Origin: Bacteroidales bacterium
GTDB lineage: Bacteria > Bacteroidota > Bacteroidia > Bacteroidales > UBA7960
DNA length: 5,593 nucleotides
Assembly: GCA_007122505.1 (NCBI GenBank)
Contig: SKTQ01000023.1
Location: 1-5,593 of the forward strand
Direction of reading: 5' to 3'
Shown: positions 1 to 4,987 of the stretch, in pieces
How positions within the stretch are numbered: the stretch's first letter is position 1
How the letters are laid out: each line of letters opens with the position of its first letter
Notes under the pieces: model-generated
Seen by the model: only the letters and a program-made list of their open reading frames with translations
Databases searched by the model: none
Told to the model about the DNA's origin: nothing
Translations under genes and position numbers: made by a program

Positions 1-1094
1 ATATCTACAGCAAACAAAACGGCTTTTACAACATTCGCATGCACAGGCCGGGCATGCCGGAAAAAATGGTCATGGACGACGTGCGCTTCTTCAATCCCTT
101 AAAAGCCGGCGACGCTGAAGTCCTGCTGTGGCGGAAAAGCACCTTTACCATGTTTCCCGATCTGTGGGTAAGTGACCTGTTTTTTAACCATCCCCGCAGG
201 ATATCCGATGCCAACCCGCAACAAGAAAGTTATCTCTGGGGTAATGTGGAAGCTGTTGAATGGGTGTCTTTCGCCAACGACACCCTGCAGGGATTGCTAT
301 ACACTCCGGAGAACCTGGATCCTGACCGGAAATATCCAATGATCGTTTATTTTTACGAACGATCTTCGGACGGTTTACACATGCACCAGGTGCCTTCGCC
401 AAGCAGGTCAACCATCAACAGGTCTTACTTTGTGAGCAACGGCTATGTGGTTTTTGTACCTGACATCCGCTACAGGATAGGATATCCGGGTCAAAGTGCC
501 TATGATGCCGTGGTGAGCGGCACCAAAGCCATGCTCAACCAATATCCTTTTATCGACAGGGAGAGGCTGGGTTTACAGGGGCAAAGCTGGGCAGGATACC
601 AGATTGCCTGGCTGATCACGCGCACAGATATGTTCCGGGCTGCCATGGCAGGTGCCCCTGTGAGCAATATGATCAGTGCGTATGGCGGTATTCGCTGGGT
701 GACCGGTATGAGCCGCATCTACCAGTATGAAGAAACGCAAAGCCGCATCGGTGGAACCATCTGGGATAAAACCCTGCGGTATATCGAAAATTCACCCATA
801 TTTTATGCCGACAGGGTAAATACTCCCTTGCTGATGATGCACAACGATGCCGATGGTGCCGTGCCATGGTACCAGGGTATTGAGTATTTTATGGCACTCC
901 GGCGCCTTGGACAGCCTGTATGGATGCTGAACTACAACGACGAAGCCCACAACCTTACACGAAGACCCAACATGATGGACCTCAGCATACGGATGACTCA
1001 ATTCTTTGACCATTATCTGAAGGGAGAACCCATGCCGCCATGGATGGAGTATGGCATACCGGCCGTCAGGAAGGGCATTGACGACGGCTATTAA
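1..1094 (+). CDS. S9 family (prolyl oligopeptidase-like) serine peptidase, C-terminal part, 5' truncated
   Basis: The frame is open from base 3 to the TAA at 1092-1094 (363 codons) with no start in keeping with the family, so the N-terminal part, normally a beta-propeller or TolB-like region, lies outside the window. An ATG at 39 is internal, since homologous-looking sequence continues before it. The alpha/beta-hydrolase domain has all three catalytic residues: the nucleophile elbow GQSWAGY with Ser codon 585-587, the Asp in HNDADGAVPW (codon 852-854, by alignment to the HGxADxxV motif of DPP4-type enzymes), and the His in NDEAHNL (codon 948-950). S9 enzymes cleave short peptides, often after proline. 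In Bacteroidota the long forms are usually exported, but no signal peptide can be seen here because the start is missing. The gene converges on the HD gene with a 65-nt gap. The family call is firm; the substrate is unknown. Confidence 0.93.
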   Translation, partial: IYSKQNGFYNIRMHRPGMPEKMVMDDVRFFNPLKAGDAEVLLWRKSTFTMFPDLWVSDLFFNHPRRISDANPQQESYLWGNVEAVEWVSFANDTLQGLLYTPENLDPDRKYPMIVYFYERSSDGLHMHQVPSPSRSTINRSYFVSNGYVVFVPDIRYRIGYPGQSAYDAVVSGTKAMLNQYPFIDRERLGLQGQSWAGYQIAWLITRTDMFRAAMAGAPVSNMISAYGGIRWVTGMSRIYQYEETQSRIGGTIWDKTLRYIENSPIFYADRVNTPLLMMHNDADGAVPWYQGIEYFMALRRLGQPVWMLNYNDEAHNLTRRPNMMDLSIRMTQFFDHYLKGEPMPPWMEYGIPAVRKGIDDGY

Positions 1095-1159
1095 TTGCAC
1101 CGGCAGGCTTCATGCTGCAACAACAGCATAAAAATCCAGTTGTTTGAACAGATAACCGG

Positions 1160-1717
1160 TTATAACCCAATTTCCGGACCGACCTTTTTCATAGCATTCA
1201 GGGATATCTCCACAAATTCCGGAAGGCTCAACCCCAGTTTTTCGCACTCCATGATGGTGTCCCTGTTGACGGAGGCGGCAAAGGCTTTTTCCTTCATCCG
1301 CTTGGTGACTGATTTTGGTTTCACGGAGGCCACCTTTTTGTCGGGATATACCAGCGCAGTGGCCGTAATCAGTCCTGTAACGGTTTCGCCGGCGGCCAGG
1401 GCATGGTGCAGCGGTTTGTGCCTTTGCTGACCGTGGGCAGCCATTTCATTATGCAGCTTCACAGCCTCCACCACATCGGCCGGCAAACCTTTTTCTTCCA
1501 GCATGCGTGCTCCCTCTAAGGCATGTACCTCCGGGTCGGCACCGGTGATTTCAATATCCAGATCATGCAGCAATCCGGCAAGGCCCCATTTGTCGGCATC
1601 TTCTCCAAGCCGGTCGGCCAGGGCGCGTAAAACTGCTTCAGAAGCCAGGCAGTGGGCAATCATTTTTTCATTCTTCACATGGGATGTCAACAGGACATAA
1701 GCTTCGTCTCTTGTCAT
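1160..1717 (-). CDS. HD/HDIG-domain metal-dependent phosphohydrolase
   Basis: The 185-aa single-domain protein fits the HD superfamily of metal-dependent phosphohydrolases. Visible ligand positions are His22, the signature His51-Asp52 in GLLHDLD, then His65 and His89 in the helices that follow (EVHALEGA and VKLHNE). A later segment, AAGETVTGLITA (about 108-119), sits where relatives carry a conserved acidic residue before TGLI; here Glu111 would fill that role (inference). The lysine-rich stretch VKPKSVTKRMKEKAFAASVNR (about 131-151) is typical of this small HDIG group in Bacteroidota. The substrate is not known. The ATG at 1717-1715 fits family length; an AGGAAA tract lies only a few bases before it, close for a Shine-Dalgarno. 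It follows the amphi-Trp gene on the same strand after 43 nt, so the two are probably co-transcribed. The stop codon lies inside the palindrome at 1152-1163. Confidence 0.85.
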   Translation of the reverse strand: MTRDEAYVLLTSHVKNEKMIAHCLASEAVLRALADRLGEDADKWGLAGLLHDLDIEITGADPEVHALEGARMLEEKGLPADVVEAVKLHNEMAAHGQQRHKPLHHALAAGETVTGLITATALVYPDKKVASVKPKSVTKRMKEKAFAASVNRDTIMECEKLGLSLPEFVEISLNAMKKVGPEIGL

Positions 1718-1760
1718 ATTTCCTGATTATTATTGTGATGCGTTATTTTCGGCATAGGGC

Positions 1761-2039
1761 TTAGCCAATTTCCAGCTTGCCCCCTTCCGTATCCTTGTCA
1801 TACCACTTGATCTCTATTTCCAGCTTGTGCTGTATGCCTTTGGCAGCTTTGTCCTTGTCTTCAAGCTCCACCTCCAGTTCAAGCTTATCCGAAAACTGAA
1901 CCTGCACTTCATCATTTCCTGACTTAAGTGTGATCCGGCCCTCATCCATTTTTGCTGCAAGCTGCTTCAGAAAAGCAGCCACATCCGACCGGGTTTTCCA
2001 TTCTTTGGTTTTAAACAAAATCACTTCCTTGTTTTTCAT
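1761..2039 (-). CDS. amphi-Trp domain-containing protein
   Basis: This 92-aa protein matches the amphi-Trp domain pattern. A helical segment with alternating hydrophobic and charged residues (about 17-33, SDVAAFLKQLAAKMDEG) is followed by beta-strands ITLKSG, EVQVQF and LELEVELE (about 36-60), then the signature amphipathic strand LEIEIKWY (about 73-80) with Trp79. No signal peptide or membrane segment is present, so it is likely cytosolic. The molecular function of the domain is not established, and I do not assign one. The protein is strongly charged (Lys/Glu/Asp rich), which suits a small soluble or partner-binding protein. The ATG at 2039-2037 has AT-rich sequence and no Shine-Dalgarno in front, as is common in Bacteroidota. 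It is the first gene of a probable two-gene unit with the HD hydrolase. Its upstream region starts almost at once with repeat DNA (from about 2053), and I found no clean TAnnTTTG promoter there. Confidence 0.82.
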   Translation of the reverse strand: MKNKEVILFKTKEWKTRSDVAAFLKQLAAKMDEGRITLKSGNDEVQVQFSDKLELEVELEDKDKAAKGIQHKLEIEIKWYDKDTEGGKLEIG

Positions 2040-2052
2040 AATATTGATTTTT

Positions 2053-2100
2053 ATGGTTAAGATGTTGAAATGTCAAAATGTCGAAAGGTCTAATTGTCTC
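2053..2100. repeat. degenerate 8-nt tandem array, AATGTCRA type
   Basis: Six consecutive 8-nt frames can be laid over this stretch. The best are AATGTCAA (2069-2076) and AATGTCGA (2077-2084), flanked by looser units such as GATGTTGA (2061-2068) and AAGGTCTA (2085-2092). It lies directly upstream of the amphi-Trp start, so it falls in that gene's leader or promoter region. It has the same period and a related unit to the array at 2212-2259. Confidence 0.6.
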
Positions 2101-2104
2101 TTAT

Positions 2105-2210
2105 GTTTTGCGGCCTCTGCTTTAAAAATTTTGCGGCCTTAGCGAGGAAAAAAAAGCAAAAGCGGGTTGCGGTTGATTTTTTAACCGCAAAGACGCAGAG
2201 CACGCAAAGA
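2105..2210 (-). repeat. CTTTGCG/CGCAAAG palindromic module, diverged copy (module B)
   Basis: Read on the minus strand, this begins with CTTTGCG (2209-2203) and contains TTTTCCTCGC, then AAGGCCGCAAA, matching the start of the 44-nt core shared by the copies at 2261-2350 and 4628-4726. The core's first 18 nt match 17/18 and the remainder is clearly diverged. It contains a perfect 8-bp hairpin, TTGCGGTT (2167-2174) with AACCGCAA (2183-2190) and an 8-nt loop. It is the oldest-looking of the three copies and sits in the same orientation as module A. Confidence 0.65.
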
Positions 2211-2211
2211 A

Positions 2212-2259
2212 AATGTACCAATTTATGAATGTATCAATGTGCAAATGTACAAATGACGA
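2212..2259. repeat. degenerate 8-nt tandem array, AATGTACA type
   Basis: Six 8-nt units run in register from 2212 to 2259, including AATGTACC (2212-2219), AATGTATC (2228-2235), AATGTGCA (2236-2243) and AATGTACA (2244-2251). The array fills the gap between palindromic modules B and A. Short open frames over it on either strand look like repeat artefacts. Confidence 0.65.
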
Positions 2260-2260
2260 T

Positions 2261-2350
2261 CCTTTGCGGTTTTTGCGTGATTTAACCTTTGCGGCCTTTG
2301 CGAGGGAAAAAATTAAATTTTTCACCACAAAGCACACAATGAACACAAAG
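2261..2350 (-). repeat. CTTTGYG/CGCAAAG palindromic module downstream of the CPBP gene (module A)
   Basis: On the minus strand this 90-nt block starts with CTTTGTG and ends with CGCAAAGG. Its core, 2262-2305, matches 4677-4720 on the plus strand at 42 of 44 positions. Internally CTTTGTG can pair with CGCAAAG around an AT-rich loop (one G-U pair), so it can fold as a hairpin like the dus-side copy. It lies 38 nt beyond the CPBP stop on that gene's transcript strand. There is no T-run after the stem to make it a standard intrinsic terminator. Confidence 0.75.
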
Positions 2351-2351
2351 T

Positions 2352-2386
2352 TTTTACTACATACTTCTTACTGCATACTTCTTACT
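2352..2386 (-). repeat. five 7-nt AGTANNN units
   Basis: Five exact-register heptads are read on the minus strand: AGTAAGA (2386-2380), AGTATGC (2379-2373), AGTAAGA (2372-2366), AGTATGT (2365-2359) and AGTAAAA (2358-2352). Every unit begins AGTA. The array starts one base after the CPBP stop codon and ends next to module A. The same unit type, also five copies, follows the dus gene at 4564-4598. Confidence 0.8.
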
Positions 2387-2387
2387 C

Positions 2388-2435
2388 TCACCCCCTCGCT
2401 CCTTCTCTCCTTCTCTCATTCTCCCCCTCTCTCCT
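2388..2435 (-). repeat. purine-rich 8-nt tandem array containing the CPBP stop codon
   Basis: Six octads in register are read on the minus strand. They include AGGAGAGA (2435-2428 and again 2411-2404), ATGAGAGA (2419-2412) and AGGAGCGA (2403-2396), and end with GGGGGTGA (2395-2388), whose TGA is the CPBP stop. The array encodes the arginine- and glutamate-rich tail of that protein. Confidence 0.75.
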
Positions 2436-3329
2436 CGCGAGTAGCCTAAACAAAAATAACGCGAGGATAGCGCTAAGGATGGCCGGAATATATGCATAGG
2501 GTATTTCCGGCAAACTGTCCATATCAAGGCCTGAGTCGGCTCCGCCTGCAAAAAAGAAGACGGTGACTGCAAGAGCGTTGTTAAAAAAGTGGGCAAAAAC
2601 AGGAACCCAGATATTTCCGGTATATACCATCATATAGCCCAGCACTAGTCCAAGAAGCAGCCGGGGCAGGAAGCCGTAGAACTGCATATGCATGGCACTG
2701 AATAAGATGGCAGCCACAATCACAGCCACATGCATGCTGCCTGTCCATTGTCTGAAGATACGCTGCAATGCCCCGCGGAAGATAAACTCTTCGCCGATGG
2801 CAGGTATCACGGCGATCATAAAAATATTGAACAACCAGCCTTGCACGGTAGAGACATCCAGCAATAGTCTGGTCATCTCCTGTGCCGAATCCTCCGCCCG
2901 GCGCATCCAGTTCTCAATGCCCTGCAGCGACTCGGGCAGGGTAAGCATTTGGTTGATCATGGTAAAATAATAAACCATCGGTATCACAACCAGCATGATG
3001 ACAGCCGAGATCAACAAACTTTTTCCCTTCGGGATACGCGTTGCCTGCAGGTAAACGAAAGGCTTTCTGTCCATCAGGAAGGCAAATACCAGAGAGGACG
3101 TGATAAACAAGCCCAGGTGGCTGAGAATCTGCACATAGCGCAGCAGGTTGATGTCAGCGGACTTTGGGTCCATGGACTCAAAAACTGCCGTTCCAAAGAA
3201 TGGCAAAGCCACAAGCATGCCAATAAATAATACCACCAGGGTGCTGACAACCATCACTAAGCCCAGAAGCAAGAATTTAAGAAAGGGGTGCAGTGATCCT
3301 AAAACGCCTTCGTCTTTCATGTCTTTCAC
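2388..3329 (-). CDS. CPBP (Rce1/Abi-type) intramembrane metalloprotease family protein
   Basis: This 313-aa integral membrane protein has about seven to eight hydrophobic helices (for example about 16-45, 66-86, 104-124, 165-178, 200-213, 222-237, 240-260 and 279-297). All three CPBP motifs are present: EEFIFR with Glu180, Glu181 and Arg185; FSAMH with Phe210 and His214; and HFFNN with His247 and Asn250/251. Family members are Rce1-like glutamate proteases or related proteins; the substrate of this one is unknown. The start is GTG at 3329-3327, chosen because GGAAAG lies 7 nt upstream; an ATG three codons later (3320-3318) is the alternative. The gene is divergent from dus with 149 nt between. 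The last residues, from about Arg300 (REGENERRREGARG), are encoded by the purine octad array and look unlike a natural family C-terminus. Confidence 0.9.
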   Translation of the reverse strand: MKDMKDEGVLGSLHPFLKFLLLGLVMVVSTLVVLFIGMLVALPFFGTAVFESMDPKSADINLLRYVQILSHLGLFITSSLVFAFLMDRKPFVYLQATRIPKGKSLLISAVIMLVVIPMVYYFTMINQMLTLPESLQGIENWMRRAEDSAQEMTRLLLDVSTVQGWLFNIFMIAVIPAIGEEFIFRGALQRIFRQWTGSMHVAVIVAAILFSAMHMQFYGFLPRLLLGLVLGYMMVYTGNIWVPVFAHFFNNALAVTVFFFAGGADSGLDMDSLPEIPYAYIPAILSAILALFLFRLLARREGENERRREGARG

Positions 3330-3336
3330 AATTTAT

Positions 3337-3342
3337 CTTTCC
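3337..3342 (-). promoter_or_regulatory. ribosome binding site deciding the CPBP GTG start
   Basis: GGAAAG on the minus strand sits 7 nt before the GTG at 3329. It would be 16 nt before the in-frame ATG at 3320, which is too far, so it favours the GTG start. Confidence 0.45.
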
Positions 3343-3409
3343 GGGAAAGAGGAAACAACCGCATGATGGTTCCGGGCTTGCATATTTTTCTGTGGTATGC
3401 TCCCGGGTT

Positions 3410-3441
3410 TTGTGCAGGTTTCACATTTCCCTGTAACTTTG
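3410..3441 (+). promoter_or_regulatory. Bacteroidota-type promoter for dus (TTG / TAACTTTG)
   Basis: TAACTTTG at 3434-3441 is an exact match to the TAnnTTTG -7 element of the Bacteroidota primary sigma factor. A TTG, within TTTTG, lies at 3410-3412, leaving 21 nt between the boxes, close to the expected spacing. Transcription would start near 3448, giving a leader of about 30 nt before the ATG at 3479. Confidence 0.6.
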
Positions 3442-3478
3442 TTCTCATCTAAACTTCAAAAATAAGCATTCCCATCAA

Positions 3479-4510
3479 ATGTTACCAGCAGATTCCCATA
3501 TTTATACCCGTTCGGTCAGGATTGGCAGGATAAACTTCCATCAGCTTCCTGTGGTGCTGGCACCCATGGAAGACATTACAGATCCTCCCTTTCGCCGGCT
3601 GTGCAAGGAAATGGGTGCCGATTGGGTATATACCGAGTTTATCTCCGCCGACGGGCTGATCCGTGACGCCGACAAAAGTTTGCACAAGCTGGATATTTAT
3701 CCCGATGAGCGGCCCGTTAGCATACAGATATTCGGTGCCAATCCCGATGCCATGGTTGAAGCCGCCAGGATTGCCGCAGAAGCCCAGCCGGATTTTGTGG
3801 ATATCAACTTCGGCTGCCCGGTGCGCAAGGTAGCCTCCAAAGGTGCCGGATCGGGCATGATGAATGATGTTCCAAAGATGGTTGACATCACCCGGCGCAT
3901 TGTAAATGCGGTAGATTTGCCCGTAACAGTCAAGACCCGTTTGGGTTACGATCAGAAACACAAAAACATTGTGGATATTGCAGAGCGTTTCCAGGATTGT
4001 GGCATCGCCGCGCTGGCTATACACGGCAGGACACGCTGTCAGCTCTATCGTGGCACGGCCGACTGGACGCTCATCGGCGAGGTGAAAAACAATCCGCGCA
4101 TGCATATTCCCATCATCGGCAATGGCGACATTGTGGATGGGCACACGGCGAAATCTGCTTTTGAGCGATTTGGTGTGGATGGTATCATGATTGGACGGGC
4201 TGCCACCGGTTATCCATGGATTTTTCGGGAGGTCCGTCATTATCTGGATTCAGGCAGGTTGCTCCCGCCGCCGTCACTGAAAGAACGTCTGACTGTCTGC
4301 CGGAGGCATATTGACATGTCGGTAGAGTGGAAAGGCGAGCGTACGGCCATTTTCGAAATGCGCAAGCATTACGGGTCTTATTTCCGGGGCTTGCCCAATT
4401 TTAAGCCTTTCCGCATGCGGCTGGTGAATGCGGGCAGCCGGGAGGAGCTGGAGGAGGTGCTGCAGGCGGTGGAGGATGAGCGGGGATGGGAGCTGGGGGA
4501 TGAGGGTTGA
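3479..4510 (+). CDS. dusB: tRNA-dihydrouridine synthase, DusB/NifR3-like
   Basis: The 343-aa protein is an FMN-dependent enzyme that reduces specific uridines in tRNA to dihydrouridine using NAD(P)H. A TIM-barrel domain runs from about 20 to 255: APMEDITDPPFR (28-39), the catalytic Cys113 in NFGCP, VKTR with Lys152, IHGRT with His182, and the FMN-phosphate-binding GNGD (214-217) and IGR (238-240). A helical tRNA-binding domain follows (about 265-334). The overall pattern fits DusB/NifR3 better than DusA or DusC, but which uridine it modifies cannot be read from sequence. The only plausible start is the ATG at 3479; it leaves about 11 more residues before the conserved RIGRINF than I expect, and no other start exists before Met30. 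A good promoter lies just upstream. Residues 335-343 (RGWELGDEG) and the TGA are encoded by the 7-nt repeat array, so the natural C-terminus may have been replaced. Confidence 0.93.
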   Translation: MLPADSHIYTRSVRIGRINFHQLPVVLAPMEDITDPPFRRLCKEMGADWVYTEFISADGLIRDADKSLHKLDIYPDERPVSIQIFGANPDAMVEAARIAAEAQPDFVDINFGCPVRKVASKGAGSGMMNDVPKMVDITRRIVNAVDLPVTVKTRLGYDQKHKNIVDIAERFQDCGIAALAIHGRTRCQLYRGTADWTLIGEVKNNPRMHIPIIGNGDIVDGHTAKSAFERFGVDGIMIGRAATGYPWIFREVRHYLDSGRLLPPPSLKERLTVCRRHIDMSVEWKGERTAIFEMRKHYGSYFRGLPNFKPFRMRLVNAGSREELEEVLQAVEDERGWELGDEG

Positions 4511-4557
4511 GAGCTGGGAGCTGGGAGTTGGGAGCTGGGAGTTGGGAGCTGGGAGGT
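4481..4557 (+). repeat. 11-unit G-rich 7-nt array overlapping the dus 3' end; potential G-quadruplex
   Basis: Eleven heptads fit one register from 4481 to 4557. The last six are near perfect, alternating GGGAGCT and GGGAGTT (4516-4557). Earlier units are degraded, though 4488-4494 is again GGGAGCT. The first four units carry the final dus codons, and the stop is at 4508-4510. GGG runs start at 4516, 4523, 4530, 4537, 4544 and 4551, each separated by 4 nt, which meets the usual G3-N(1-7) quadruplex rule on the transcript strand. Confidence 0.85.
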
Positions 4558-4563
4558 GGAGAA

Positions 4564-4598
4564 AGTAAAAAGTAGGAAGTAAGCAGTAAGCAGATTGA
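4564..4598 (+). repeat. five 7-nt AGTANNN units downstream of dus
   Basis: AGTAAAA (4564-4570), AGTAGGA (4571-4577) and AGTAAGC twice (4578-4591) are followed by a decayed unit AGATTGA (4592-4598). Type, copy number and orientation relative to the gene are the same as in the array beyond the CPBP stop (2386-2352). Confidence 0.78.
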
Positions 4599-4627
4599 AA
4601 CCCCCATTGAAGTGCTGATTGCATTAT

Positions 4628-4726
4628 GCTTTGCGGGCTTATTTTTTTTTGCGGGCTTTGCGTGAAACATTTTATTCCTCGCAAAGACCGCAAAGGTTAA
4701 ATCACGCAAAAAGCGCAAAGAAAGGC
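4628..4726 (+). repeat. MITE-like palindromic CTTTGCG module with flanking 8-bp direct repeat (module C)
   Basis: This block of about 99 nt starts GCTTTGCG and ends near GCGCAAAG. It can fold into a long imperfect hairpin. The outer arms are CTTTGCG (4629-4635) with CGCAAAG (4714-4720). The inner stem is 4651-4662 with 4680-4691 (11 of 12 positions paired), closing a 17-nt loop. The core 4677-4720 is a 42/44 inverted match to 2262-2305. TGCATTAT occurs immediately before (4620-4627) and immediately after (4727-4734), as a target-site duplication would. It encodes no protein, so any mobility would need a transposase supplied elsewhere. Confidence 0.65.
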
Positions 4727-4769
4727 TGCATTATACATTCGCAGCAACTGAGAGAGGACTCACGGAGGT

Positions 4770-4865
4770 AAACGGAACGCCCTGATAAGGGCAAATTAAT
4801 TCAGCCCAGTGGCAACGCCCCGGGTAAATGCGGGCAACACCTCACCAGTGCTCTGAAGGGGCAGC
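4770..4865. repeat. hairpin-rich intergenic repeat (GCCCT..AGGGC / GCCCAG..GGCAACGCC type)
   Basis: Three GC-rich inverted repeats follow each other. GCCCT-GATA-AGGGC (4779-4792) is a perfect 5-bp stem. At 4804-4825 GCCCAGTGGCAACGCCCCGG resembles a decayed form of a GCCCAGGGC-AAC-GCCCTGGG hairpin. CTCTGAAGGGGC (4851-4862) resembles CCCTGAAAGGGC. From memory, this hairpin order is common in intergenic DNA of Bacteroidota and is often mis-called as small proteins; I cannot confirm that here. The rest of the interval to the HAD start (4866-4987) is A-rich with no clear promoter, only a short direct repeat of AACAGGT (4892 and 4914). Confidence 0.5.
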
Positions 4866-4987
4866 TTAAACACAACTACAAAGAGCTAAATAACAGGTAA
4901 ATACCAAACTATAAACAGGTGAAATGACCTTTTCCTTGGGACTATGACCAACGGGTAACGGAATAACCGGAAAACAAAACGTTTATC

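Noticed and set aside
1112..1134. Hairpin ATGCTG-CAACAA-CAGCAT followed by AAAAA between the convergent S9 and HD genes
   Set aside because: A terminator for the plus strand would need T residues after the stem, and on the minus strand the T-run comes before the stem. The stem is only 6 bp.
2105..2350. CRISPR array
   Set aside because: The repeated blocks are palindromic, of unequal length and diverged, and the material between them is itself tandemly repetitive rather than unique spacers.
2122..2449. Open frames of 70-79 codons on both strands over the intergenic region (for example 2122-2346 minus, 2213-2449 plus)
   Set aside because: They run through the short-period arrays and palindromes, have no family features and no start context, and are best explained as repeat artefacts.
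3457..3464. TATTTTTG on the minus strand as a -7 box for the CPBP gene
   Set aside because: It fits TAnnTTTG, but no TTG box lies at the right distance and the transcript would cross the dus promoter. In such AT-rich sequence the match may be chance.
3482..4240. 252-codon minus-strand open frame inside dus
   Set aside because: It is fully antisense to a well-supported enzyme gene, and its protein has no recognisable motif.
4641..4662. T-run next to the module C stem as an intrinsic terminator for dus
   Set aside because: The T-run (4642-4650) precedes the inner stem on the dus transcript rather than following it.
4274..4718. Minus-strand open frames of 105 and 139 codons opposite the dus 3' end
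   Set aside because: Their proline/leucine/serine-rich text (LPTPSSQLS type) is the translation of the GGGAGYT array on the other strand, and the remainder is antisense to dus.
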